Source: Cloeon dipterum (lineage: Eukaryota; Arthropoda; Insecta; Ephemeroptera; Baetidae). Taken from it: 64,000 nucleotides of DNA. The stretch spans positions 13,082,001-13,146,000 of the forward strand of contig NC_088786.1 of NCBI RefSeq assembly GCF_949628265.1. The letters are read 5' to 3'. This document shows positions 1-11,639 of the stretch, one piece after another. Each line of letters begins with the position of its first letter. Position 1 is the stretch's first letter. The position numbers were made by a program, and so were the translations under genes. Under the pieces are notes generated by a model that did not search any database, had not been told where the DNA came from, and was given only the letters and a program-made list of their open reading frames with translations.

Positions 1-3000
1 ATGTTACATAATTACAGGCTGTTGGTTGCTCTGTGGAAATTTTCAAATTATTGTCAATTAAAAAAAGCACGTAATTTTGAGCGCAACTCTGGTTTGCCTT
101 GACCTTTGGCAGCGAAGAGGAAATTATAGATAAAAATTCCATAAATTTGTAATTGGCACGTGCAGCATTATTATCTCTTTTGCAATTGACTCCATTCTAG
201 TAGACTGGCGGGAAGGAAGCGCCGAGGCACGAACAATGGATCCAGTATATAATAATAGCGGCGATATGACGAGAATAGGGCAACTTTACGAGAGAAAACT
301 GCGAGGGTGACGAGCAAGATACAACGAGCGCATTTTGAAACATAAATGTCTCATTCTGCATATTATGCTCGTGTAAGTCACCTGTCAATTTGTCTTTTTG
401 CACTCGACTCAACCGCTATTGCGCGCAGTGCGCTGTATTGCATTTATACCCTAGTCTTTTGTCAGACAGACACGAGACAGACGCCTGTGGCTTTTCCTTT
501 GATTGGCGTGGATTCTCTGCATTTTAACTTCTTTTGGGTCGGCGGATGATGGATGTCAATGAACCGAGGCAACCGTTTCCTTTGGCCAGTGCTTAGTAGG
601 TCGCGACTAAAAGGGAATGCCACCGTTTTTGCACACTTGATTGAAAATGAGGAAAGCGTCTGAAACGCTTTTGACACAAAGAATTCGATTCGAGCTTGAT
701 ACAAAAAGGATTCTATTAAAGAAGAGAACGGAATCACTGGTCAAAATGCAATCCGGTTCAATGTTTATTTATAGCGCGCAATCGAGTAAACGGCAATGCA
801 GCATGATTAATTTTACGCGTGAAAATATTTTTCATAGTATACTATTAAAGCAACCTGGCCTGAATGTAAATATAAATTTAAAAAATGTCCTCGATTTTCA
901 CTTGAAGAGAAACCCCCTACGTTTATAACTTTTGGTCTCCATTATGAGTCAAGCTCTTAAGGTGACAAATAATTAATTTATCAACAAATTTAGAGTAAAA
1001 TAATGTTGGTCTGTTACAACTGATTAAAACCCTTCGATCAGAAATCGGAAATTAATATTCTGCTCTACATCAGGGATGACGTTGGTTGTGTTTGCAAACT
1101 ACGTAGGTAATTGTTGCGAGTTTCTTATTTTATCATGTGGCAAGGCTGCTGTGCCGGTAATTGCCGTTCGGTCGCTTTGTGCTTAGCCTTTCATATCAAT
1201 TCATTACTCGGCCACGATTATTATCTCCTCCCTGCTAATGCCACAATAAGCAACAAGCTACGCGAAGGGCGTTTTAGCAATAATTCTTCATCGACCTGGT
1301 GATTTTTAGCGAGGACTCTCGCCCTGACCGCGCCGGTGATTTACATATAATAACCGAAATCTGGCAAGGGCCGCTTTTCACTTTTGCGGTCAGAACGGCC
1401 TGCGGCATAATAATCCATTGAGGCTAATGATCGATGATTATTGCACCTGTTCCTGTTGCAGCGCTTCCTCAAAACACGCACATAAATTAATAAAATGCGC
1501 GCTGATTGCGATCAAGAAGACAATGCCGAGAACCAGTTTTGGCCGCGGGCACAGAGATGCTGATCTCTGTAATAATCGACCTCTCCCTCCCAACGCTTTC
1601 TCAGTCGCCGTTTATCATAAACATTGGGTGTTTGACCCTGATGCTGGCACCGCGCTCTTTTCTCGAGTGTGCTTTAATCATTATTTTAATTTAACAGCCA
1701 GTGTGTTTATTTACGGTTTGGAGAGGAAGTGGACCTGCAAATTGGCAGATTCGAAAATAATTAGCCCGTGAAGAGGAATTTGTTTAAGGAAACACGTGAA
1801 AATGGGCCAAGGATGAATTTTCTGAAAAATATGCTTCCTTTTCGTATCTAAAGCTCCAACTCAGATTTTCACAGTAAACCCAATTATACCGCCAAAGCAA
1901 TAAAAATTTGCAATAACATGAAAATAGAACTATGATAAACAAGAGCAAACCCTGAAATGAAAGAAAAACTCTCCTATAAATAACAGTATTTTCTCAAACT
2001 AGGATAGCTGTAGTAGAAAAATCACTTTTTAAAAATGGAACTGATATTACAACCAAATAAAAAACTTTTCTGATAGACTGTCAAAATATTTGATTTATTT
2101 ATTCCAAGTATCAGCAAATATGTTCAAACATGTGTTCAAAATACTATTCGTAGCAATTTTTCCAACTGATTGCTAAAAGCGAGAGTTGTCCTCCCTTTGG
2201 CGGTGAGCGTTCAAGCGTGATTCCTGCGGTTTTTCTTTTTTTGTCGCGTGCACATCATTCTGACATGAGCGTGGAGAGTGCAATTTAGGTCAGTCCATTA
2301 TCTACGTGGCGGAGGCCTCATCCCTGGCAAGGTGACCCATTTCATTAAAAATGCAACCTTCTGCACACCTGCGTTAACTCGCATCGCGACGATTTCGTCC
2401 GCGTGCGCGTGTGCTCCGCTCGCACTCATTGTCAGGTGCGCGACGTCAAACCGCACTCGCCGCCTGACTCACGCGCAGTCAGTGATATACCTGAGCGAGT
2501 GCAACTCGATCCATTTTCAGGCAAACATGAGAACATGACGTCGCTCGCACGAGTTGCACTTACGTAAACCGGCTTGTTGAACTCTAAGAGCCTGTCGTGA
2601 AACGCGAGCTATTTCGCCAACAATGGGATTCGGGCTGCGCGCGGCGGACAACAATTTGGTGGGCGATTTGCATTTTTTGGGCAAAATGTTCGTCCAGCTG
2701 TATTTCCGAGTAAAGCTGCGGCTGAAAGGTGAGATCTATCAAGCGAAACTCCGTGAAATGGGAGATAAAAGAATTCTTTGGACAATGTATTGCCTTTAAT
2801 CAAAACCTTTGATCTAGAGATTAACTATTGATTAACAGCCAGTCTTGTATGCAACTGGTAGAGTTCATGAGTTAAGCGGATTGCATACTCTGTTTTTCGT
2901 AATATGATGCAGAGAAAACAAAATTATGGTTCTAAATTTTAATGCAGAACCAAAAGTTTGACAAGGATAAATCATTTAGCATTAAAATTTCTGGTGAATT

Positions 3001-3300
3001 TTAGCATGATAGCTTATATGACACTAAAGTTTGACTATGCGAAAGAAACATCAGAAATTTTAGAAAAAAATACATCGTGAAGCTCCGCAGGCAAGGTTGA
3101 TCTACAGTTTGATTGTAACCCAAGCCTTGCGAGTTTTGCACGTCAAAGCAAAATTGCAGCCTTGACCGGCCGATGTTTGAGCTGCGCGTGTTTGTTGTCC
3201 TAATTTGAAACGATTATCGCTGTACAACCCACGAGAGTTCCTCCTCTATCTTGACCTATCACCAGGCATTTAACACCTGTTTTTATCCTGTTTTGCACAG
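1..3300 (+). other. Upstream intron of the PDE4 gene, no exon recognised
   Basis: The first recognisable PDE4 exon starts at 3301 in codon phase 1, with a good acceptor before it (TTTTGCACAG), so the sequence to its left must hold intron and possibly alternative first exons. I looked for the conserved UCR1/UCR2 segments and did not find them, so they lie further upstream. A GC-richer patch at about 2380-2580 contains an initiator-like TCAGT at 2479-2483 and could be an internal alternative promoter. dunce genes are known for many promoters, but nothing here proves one. Open frames in this stretch look like chance. Confidence 0.6.
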
Positions 3301-5045
3301 ACAAGCAGCAGGAGCTTGACATTCCGTCCCTGCGCATCGAGGAGTCGGGGACCGCGCCTGATGGAAGAACATCCACGTCGGCTGCCTCAGCCGCCAGCAA
3401 GAAGAAGGAGCGCGGCCGTCATGGCCCGGGCACCATGTCGCACATCCAGGGGGTCAAGAGACCCCTATGCCACACTAACAGCTTCACTGGAGAAAAGCTG
3501 CCCACCCATGGCGTGGAAACACCACACGAAGAGGAGCTCGGCCAGGTACGTGTCCATTTCTCTCCGGAAAGAATTTTCGTTTTTTATATTTCCATTTGCA
3601 GATGTTGGCGGATATTGATAAATGGGGCATTGACATCTTCAGAATCGGTGACCTTTCGTGTAATCGTCCTTTGACTGCAGTTACCTACACTATTTTCCAA
3701 GTGAGTGCAGTAGCCAAATCCGTGGGGGCCTCTTCTTATCTATTTTCTATGTTTTTGCAGGACCGTGACCTTCTAAAGACGTTCATGATCCCCTCCAAGA
3801 CCCTGGTCAACCTGATGATGACCTTGGAAGACCATTACCTTAAAGATGTTCCGTACCACAACTCGCTCCACGCGGCGGACGTCACCCAGTCGACTAATGT
3901 TCTGCTCAATTCGCCAGCCCTAGAGTCTGTCTTCACCCCCCTGGAAATCGTGGCCGCGATTTTCGCGGCGACCATCCACGACGTCGACCATCCAGGACTG
4001 ACCAACCAGTTCCTCATAAATTCAAGTGAGTGAGGTCGACCATTTGTGCCATTTGTGGTCTGACGGCTCATTTGATCAACAGGTTCAGAGCTCGCTCTCA
4101 TGTACAATGACGAGTCAGTATTAGAAAACCATCACTTGGCGGTGGCCTTTAAGTTGTTACAAAATGAGGACTGCGATATTTTTGTCAATCTTGGGAAAAA
4201 GCAGAGACAAACGCTCAGGAAGATGGTAATCGACATGGTAAGCACTAAAAACTAAGCTTGTGTTTTATTTTAAAATTTAATTATTCGTTTTTAAGGTTTT
4301 GGCGACTGATATGTCAAAGCACATGAGTCTGCTAGCCGACCTGAAGACCATGGTGGAGACTAAGAAGGTTGCCGGCTCGGGCGTGCTGCTGCTGGACAAC
4401 TACACGGACCGGATACAGGTGCTCCAGAATCTGGTGCACTGCGCCGACCTGAGCAACCCGACAAAACCTCTCGCCCTCTACAGAAAGTGGGTCGACAGAA
4501 TCATGGAGGAGTTCTTTGTTCAGGGTGATAAGGAGCGAGAACAAAACATGGACATCAGTCCGATGTGTGATAGGCATTCAGCAACAATAGAAAAGTCACA
4601 AGTATGTTTAAGTCTTCTTAATATTTTCATTTTCTATTTTGGTGTTCACTCAGATACAATCTGTGTAAATTTGATATGTTTATATAGATAAAATCTGTGT
4701 AAACAAATCTTCATTTCACCTATCTTTAACCATACTCGCAATTTTAAGGTTGGCTTCATTGACTACATTGTGCACCCGTTGTGGGAAACGTGGGCGGACC
4801 TGGTGCACCCGGACGCACAAGACATCCTGGACAACCTGGAGGAGAACAGGGACTGGTACCAGGGCATGATCCCTCCGAGCCCGCCGGCCGTGACCGAAGA
4901 CGAGGCGGGAGGCTCCGGTGAGGGCGGCATTCGCTTCCACGTTACCCTCGAGGAGAACGACGATGCCGGTGAGGACGAGCCTCACACGGCAGCCGAAGAG
5001 GAGGAGGAGGCGGCCGCGGGGGCTGCCTCCGAGGATGGAATGTGA
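3301..5045 (+). CDS. dnc: cAMP-specific phosphodiesterase 4 (dunce), C-terminal six exons, partial
   Basis: This enzyme hydrolyses cAMP to AMP and ends cAMP/PKA signalling. Six exons join in frame with GT..AG borders: 3301-3545, 3602-3700, 3761-4025, 4083-4237, 4296-4601 and 4749-5045. They give about 455 residues that start at the end of UCR2 ([12 protein letters not shown]) and run to the stop. The whole catalytic HD domain is present: [10 protein letters not shown] and HDVDHPG carry metal-binding histidines and aspartate, [11 protein letters not shown] carries the second metal-site Asp, and EKSQVGFIDY has the invariant Gln of the nucleotide pocket. The C-terminus is a long acidic tail ([16 protein letters not shown] end). 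Four introns are only 56-60 bp and one is 147 bp. The N-terminus and UCR1 lie outside the window. The near-perfect match to the PDE4 family makes the identity secure; paralogy within PDE4 cannot be excluded. Confidence 0.96.
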
Positions 5046-8000
5046 CGGAGATTGGTCGGATTCTGCAGGAAACTGCACGAGAAGATGCAGCAGTGGTGGT
5101 TAAGGAGCAAATGATATATCTTTTTATTGTGCGCATAAACAGCAAACGTAAAGAAATTATTAACAAAACATGTATTTGTAAAAAAGAAAAATAATAACGA
5201 GGAGGAACAAGACACACACATTCAGACAGCAACCATTTCACTGAAACGACGATGATATATTTATTTTTACACTTCTTTCGTGCAGCAGAGATGATTGCGA
5301 ATAATTGAAAGGACAAGATATATGAAACGGAGAACAGCGACGGTGAATATGGATGTGCCGAATGATTTCAGAAAGGCAGTTTTCAATTGATTCTGACGCT
5401 TGATCCTCTCGGTTTATTCATTTGCTCTCTATTTTTTTGCCATCGTGTTTGTATTACTTCTAGTATGTTGCTCTTGGCTAGTTTGTTGTCAATCCTCATC
5501 AACCCCTCACTCACAGAATCACAATAATAGTTGTTGTGCACACACTCTCACTCACACCGACAGACAGATAGCGTGCGTTTTATATTTTTGGAAATGTTGT
5601 GTATTGTAATTTCATCCGCAGCCGTATGACGACGTTTTATTTTAACTTCTGTTCTTACAAGCTGGCCTTGTAATTTTCATATCTCATAATGTACCATTAA
5701 TTATTGTGTAACATGCACGCGCTCGTAGTATTTAATTTGCCAAGACTGCCTCAAATGTAGACTGCAATCAGAGCTGGAAACGGTACTTCAAAAACACTGG
5801 TGTTCCCATTCAATAGAAAACCTCAAACTTCAAATTATGACGATGCACACTTTTTCAGTGTGCTGAATTCAAATTTTACTATTTGTAACAAAATCCTGTT
5901 ATTCCAAAAATTCGTTCTGTAATAAATTCTTTGACGCACTAGTTAAATTTTCAATTTTCAGTTTTTGTCCACTCATTTGAGGCGGTGTTGATTTCACACG
6001 TGGATTATTTTCTTTTCGCAGAGAGATAATCCAGCAATACCAAAGATTGAATTACAAAAGAAATTTATTACACCTTTGAATGCCCCGATTCTGTCCAGCC
6101 TTACGTTACGATCGATCGGTCGCGCGGCGCCGCGGCGGCGCCAATGATGCGGGCCATCAGGCACTGCACGCGGCGCCCTAAACATAATACGCTGAGCAAG
6201 GCTTATACATATTTTATATAAGTTTAAATAAGAGAACACAAACAGACACACTCACGGTGTAAAAGTACTGCTTTCTCAAATGTGTTTGGTTTTGGGGAAT
6301 GTCGATGAGGTAAAACTTGATAGCACTACAAGACCTAGTGTGAGAACTTTGCTGGAGAATGCTATGTTTAAGAGAAAGAGAAACAAACAAACAAATTGCG
6401 CTTGATTGATTGACTAATTAATGATTAATTTTTTCGCGAGGTGAGATATGAAGTTGTGTATAATTATAAACATATATTTAAAGGTATAAAGAAACTTAGA
6501 CGAATAATTATGAAAATGCTGCTGCGATGATATTTAATTAATGAGTGTGGAATGTTTACCCTAACAAAAACACAACAACTCACTGTGCGTATTCGACGAA
6601 ATTATTGTATAAAAAATCTTAAAATGCGAAAATACAAAAACCACTAACCTACTGAGACAGACACACAATGTACTATTTAGAGCTGATTTTAGTGAAAACA
6701 AGGAATTCTGTAGCGAGTGATATTTAAGTATTTAGTCTCACACACACACACACACAGCATACACTGAATTTGTTTGGACCTTCTCAAGTTTCGATTTTGC
6801 GAATGGAGATGAAAAAGAATCACGATTGTAGCGAGTGAAAAATTACTATATTAATTACTTTTGTCATTTCGATGCTGGTCATTGGAAGATTCAACAAACA
6901 AAAGGACTAAACTGAAAATATTAAGTTCAATTTGAAGCATTGCTACTTTGAGGTACAAGCAGGGTCTTAAAATGAAAAGATTTATTACAACTTTGTTGAC
7001 TTTTGCTATTTAGTTGTTCTTTTGTGTGGTACAAAAACAAATTATTTAAGATAAAAACAATGTAATATATGATACAAAAAGAATAGATTGTATTCGCACA
7101 ACACTGATTTTTATTTAACTTTCTCAGAAATCGCCTTCTGTTTTTCATTCATTCTTCTCTCTCAGCTGCAGCTTTTCTAATGTTACAAACACAATACTCT
7201 CGGTTCAGTAAATGTGATTCAATTTAGACTTTGCTGACTGTGAGCTAAATAATGCGCATTGGTGAGAAAACAACTCCATATCATGCAGATCAGTGGAAAT
7301 AACAGCAGTGGCTTGTCTTTTTTAGAGTTTCTGCTCGCAAATCGACAGCCAGTGCATCAAATTGCAAAAACGCTCGTTAGGGATATTAGCCACTTACACC
7401 TTAACTATTTAAAATTCTTAGATACTTAGTTTCGGTGATTATAAATTGATGGACTGAAGCAAAATATAATTGTATAACACAGCAGCTTTCTTTACTCAAA
7501 ACTTATCGTTTGCGCAGTAAAAAAATAAAAAGAATTAACAAAAGCGGTGTCATGTGTGTTTAAATTGGACAAAAAATGAGGAGTAAAGAGTCGCTGTTCC
7601 ACATAGCAGAGTATTTTTAAACCTCCTAATATCTTGGTGTTTAAACGAAGCAGATCAAAATTCAGAGGAACTAAAGAATATACGCGAACTAGCGAAACGA
7701 GTGTTGAGCTAAAGACGATTTTTGTTGTCGTTGTTGTTGTTGACTACGCAGTGGGCGTTTGCGCGCGGAAAGACCCAAGCCCCTGGAAATGCACCCTGTA
7801 TACTTGTTAATTGTGTTGAATAGCTCGGACACACGCCGCGTACGTTATTTTTACTAAAAATGAATCAGCTTTTATTGCGACGATGGAAAAGAAAGAATCA
7901 AAACCTCTTAAGAAGCCACCAATAATATCCTGTCGAATAATCTTTGGTATTTAAATGTTTGTGTAAGTGTAAGCAGGTGTATAATAAACGCAAAATACAA

Positions 8001-8100
8001 AATCACAGCAAAAATACATGTATGTTGGGTTCAGTTGCAGCGTAACACGAATGGTGGTGATAATAAATAATTAAAATTGCAGACAGAGAAAAACAATTAT
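5046..8100 (+). other. Probable long 3' UTR of PDE4 and downstream DNA
   Basis: No protein gene is visible here. The stretch is AT-rich, with AATAAA hexamers on the + strand at 5921-5926, 7524-7529 and 7983-7988, any of which could end the PDE4 transcript. It includes a CA microsatellite (6739-6756) and one sharply GC-rich block at about 6095-6180. Use as a 3' UTR is inferred from position and strand; where the mRNA really ends cannot be read from sequence alone. Confidence 0.4.
6080..6181 (+). other. GC-rich small ORF (33 codons) inside AT-rich DNA
   Basis: An ATG at 6080 opens 33 codons to TAA at 6179-6181, starting MPRFCPALRYDRSVARRRGG. The DNA is strongly GC-rich (GGCGCCGCGGCGGCGCC is almost its own reverse complement), while several kilobases on both sides are AT-rich. 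It could be a short peptide, a structured RNA element in the PDE4 3' UTR, or a small insertion. I recognise no family. Confidence 0.2.
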
Positions 8101-9350
8101 TAAACAGTGAATGCTGAGAAATGAGGAGAGAGATTTGTTGTTGCAGTTGTTATACGATATATTATATATATTTTGATTCGTTGGCACCACTTTTTTATCC
8201 ACTCTCTCGTGTATATCTTCGATTCATTGTACATTTATCGATTGGGATTCTGCATGCGAAAAGAAAGAGACACGTGTTGTTCTACTTTTGAGCTCGATTT
8301 TCAGTTGTTAGAAAAAGCACAAATCCGACTTTTGAAGATTCGAATAATTCTGTTGTACAAAAAGGTGGACTTGTTTTCTGTTTTATTATGCCACACGTTT
8401 GTAGAACGTGTTTGTCATCAATTAAGTATTTATGCAAAGTGTAACTCTTAAGTTGAACTATTTTTGTGGATTTTCCCTTACAAAAGTTATTTATTCGGTT
8501 TATTTCTTGTGGTATTTTGAAACATCAAAATATGTTTGTGTGCTCACCAGGAAATAAAAATTTAAAGTTTCCTAAAAGAAGCATTGTTTCGTTCCTTTAT
8601 TACTTCCACACAAAATTTAGAAAGGCAGTTATTAAAGTACAAAATACTACTAAAAGGGCAATGCAGTTAACAGCCCTGTAAAAAGTTGTCGCACATTTTC
8701 TGAGATCAGGATTTAAAACTGACCAATCTAATTTAGTTTGGTTAGCTCAATATCCTAAGATAATAAATTTATTAAAAAAGAAATTAAATGAAACACCTCG
8801 CAGGAAAATTAGTGAAAAACTAAAAAATGCAAATTGCTACTCTGCAGTCTGTACCGATGGGAAAAGATGGATAGCCTTTCTGTGCAGTACAAGAACGGGG
8901 TAGTTATTATTTCATCTCATATTTCACGCACAAGCCTCAGTGATTAATTATGCGCCAAAAATAGAGCCATTGCGTTTAGTTTAAATTTTCCGGTATTAAG
9001 CATAATTTTGTTTGGAAAATTCAAATCGTATCTGATTTTGACCCTAAATTAGGCTATATTCAGGTATTATGAAACGAAAGCTTTTTTTAACACAGCCTCA
9101 AAAGTGCTACGATATTTAATTTCATTTTTTTATTTACTGCATAATTTGATTTTATTTGAGTTTTAGAATTGAAATTAACATCGCGCGAGTAGACTTAAAC
9201 ATTACCCGTTGCCCAACAAAATATGAATAGTGTTTATCTAGTAAAGAAACTACGAAATATTTAAGAACCGTAATAAGGTGCAATTGGTACGGGAATAGTA
9301 TATATATCAAATGAATAAAAGCAGCGAGATTTAAGTAGTGAAGATAGTAC
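8101..9350. other. Intergenic DNA between PDE4 and the mucin cluster
   Basis: AT-rich sequence with short open frames at 8173-8451 and 8466-8681 (+). These have no recognisable motif, poor start context and codon use like the surrounding AT-rich DNA. I see nothing supportable as a gene. Confidence 0.4.
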
Positions 9351-9351
9351 A

Positions 9352-9357
9352 TTTATT
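9352..9357 (-). terminator. Poly(A) signal candidate, mucin gene A
   Basis: AATAAA on the - strand (TTTATT on +) lies about 245 bp downstream of the stop at 9602 and is the best-placed hexamer for ending this transcript. Confidence 0.4.
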
Positions 9358-9601
9358 TTCCTATCAAACATGAACAGTGAAAGTAAATCAACAATAATTG
9401 AATGCAGATCAGAAACTCCAGAAATTAAGGAAGATGGAACAAAGTGACTACATGTGTACCATGTAAATAATGAAACCCAATTGAAAATCTGTATCAAATG
9501 ACAAAGATTTTGTACAATTATATAATCTTCTACACTATTGCATATATTGCGTTGGAAGTAACGATGGTGAAATAAGTGACGCTTTTTCGTCAATTTGTTG
9601 C

Positions 9602-11550
9602 TTAGGGAATGCATTTTGTGCAGCCCGCAATACTCGGATCTACACAAAGTTTATACCTTGGACTAAATTCAGAGTTGAGTGGGCAAGATCTGATAGTCTC
9701 CATGCCCAAGAAACAATAGGTGTACTTGCTGCAATCGGCGTAATAAGGGAGATAAGAGATCTCAAGCAGATTGCAGGACTGTTGTTCTGGGCAGGCTGGG
9801 GTGGAAGGTGTTGTCGTTGTTGTCGGTGCCCTTGTTGTCGTTGTTGTCGGTGCCCTTGTTGTCGTTGTTGTCGGTGCCCTTGTTGTCGTTGTTGTCGGTG
9901 CCCTTGTGGTCGTGGTTGTCGGCCTCGTGGTCGTGGTTGTCGGTCTTGTGGTCGTGGTTGTCGGCCTTGTGGTAGTGGTTGTCGGTCTTGTGGTTGTGGT
10001 TGGCGGCAGTGTGGTTGAAGGAGCCGGCGTGTTAGTGCCACAAGCGGTGCAGCCCGCAATACTTGCAGGAAGGCATTCCAAACGAGAAGGACTGAATTGG
10101 TAGTTTTCAGGACACTCACCAAGTGTCAAAATACCAAAGAAGCACTGCACATACTTGCTGCAGTCGCGTGGATAGGGAAGCATTTTTGCTCCATGAGATG
10201 GACATGTAGGAAGTGATGGGCACGCTGGAATAAGTGTTGTTGTTGTTCTGGTAGTAGTTGTCGTTGCTATTGTCGTAGTCGGGGTGGTTTTTGTCGTTGT
10301 CGGGGTGGTTTTTGTCGTGGTCGGGGTGGTTTTTGTCGTGGTCGGGGTGGTTTTTGTCGTTGTCGGGGTGGTTTTTGTCGTTGTCGGGGTGGTTCTTGTG
10401 GTGGTCGGAGTGGTTTTTGTCGTTGTTGAGGTGGGCTTTGTAGTTGAAGAGGGTTTTGTGGTCGTAATTGTCGTGGGTTTTGCCGTTGTAGTTGTGGATT
10501 TTGTTGTAGTGGGTTTCGTTGTTGTAGTTGGTTTCCTAGTCGTCGTTGCTGGGTCACAATCACCGCCTCCACCGCCACCACCGCCACCCCCAATGCCACC
10601 GGCACCGCCTCCACCTCCGCTGCCTCCACCACCACCTCCACTGGCGCCACCTCCGCCACCTCCTCCTCCACCTTGAAATAAAATTTCCATTAACAAAACA
10701 TTTTTGGGACGATCGATATATTTATAATATAATATGTTTGTTAGTTAAATTTAACTTAAGTTAAGTTAAAAATTGTACGAATTTCGAATTTTCCTATCTA
10801 ATCAATTAGTTGCTGAGCTCTGCTGCGGATAAAATTATGTTGAATTAAATTTTAGAAGATCTTACCGCAATTACCACCTCCACCGCCGCCGCCCCCGCTG
10901 TTTCCACCGCCCCCTCCACCACCTCCGCTGACGACCAGCTTCGTTTCAAATTCGCAAGAGGTGCATTCAACATTCACTGCCAAGTCGCACACTTTGCTTT
11001 CTGGGTCGAAGCTCATTCCATTAGGGCAGGTGAAAATAAAATTCACTCCATTGTGGCAATGGTAGTACTGGTTGCAGTTTTCGTGAGGGTAGAGGCCATC
11101 TAGACTTGACAAACAGTTTGGTGCTCCTGGACATGATCGTGCCAAGCTCACCGCTACCAGAATGCCAGTTACAATTACCCCTGAAAATGATTTTTTTAGA
11201 TTGCTTAATATTTTATTTCTTTTGGAATAAAATAATAATACAAAAAAATTATACATGGATGTGATTTAAATAGCTTTGACAATATAAAAAGAAATGCAAC
11301 AAAAGGACTTATCTAGAAACGAACTATTTCTAATTTTTCAAAATGACGTATAGCTGAGCAAATTAAACGAAACGGTCTTTTACTGAAATAAAATGCTGAA
11401 CAAATTTTCAAACAAATTAAATTAATTATTAGTAGTAGAATGACACCAAAAAAATAATGTTTAAGAGTGTAATACACATCTGCCACAAATTTTAAATCAT
11501 GTACTAAAAGTAAATATTTAATATGAAAATATTTTTGTCTTACGGATCAT
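9602..11550 (-). CDS. Secreted chitin-binding mucin A, three peritrophin-A domains
   Basis: Three coding exons on the - strand: 11550-11544 (only ATG ATC C), 11180-10866 and 10671-9602, with GT..AG borders and matching phases, give 463 residues. The spliced start makes a clean signal peptide, MIRVIVTGILVAVSLARS, with CCACC before the ATG. Domain order: six-cysteine CBM14 domain 1 (CPGAPNC to ECTSC); a Gly-rich segment spanning intron 2; a (TTTKTTP)n mucin linker; CBM14 domain 2 (CPSLPTC to GCTAC); a second Thr/Pro/Arg linker; CBM14 domain 3 (CPEQQSC to GCTKC); and the stop. CBM14 domains bind chitin and the Thr runs are likely O-glycosylated, so the product should act in peritrophic matrix or other chitinous extracellular matrix. 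It is the shortest of three paralogues. The exact repeat count may vary between individuals. Confidence 0.88.
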
Positions 11551-11620
11551 GGTGGCAGATCAGACAGTGCTGTCAAAAAGAAGGCAGAGTTCTTAATGAA
11601 TTTGTTTTAAGCATCAGCAG

Positions 11621-11630
11621 CTTTAAATAC
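11621..11630 (-). promoter_or_regulatory. TATA box candidate of mucin gene A
   Basis: On the - strand GTATTTAAAG lies about 75 bp upstream of the ATG at 11550. A start site some 30 bp downstream (near 11597) would give a 5' UTR of roughly 45 bases. Confidence 0.45.
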
Positions 11631-11639
11631 GTCCATGGA

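Noticed and set aside
9771-10103. Open frames on the + strand opposite the mucin linkers (poly-Val/Gly or Cys/Arg-rich products), likewise at 13368-13718, 13871-14423, 18148-18345 and 18469-18855
   Set aside because: They are antisense and out-of-frame images of ACN-rich Thr repeats. The - strand frames carry signal peptides and six-cysteine domains.
10284-10676. Long + strand frame with poly-Pro end opposite mucin A
   Set aside because: It mirrors the (ACC)n and (GGN)n codons of the mucin and has no start context or domain.
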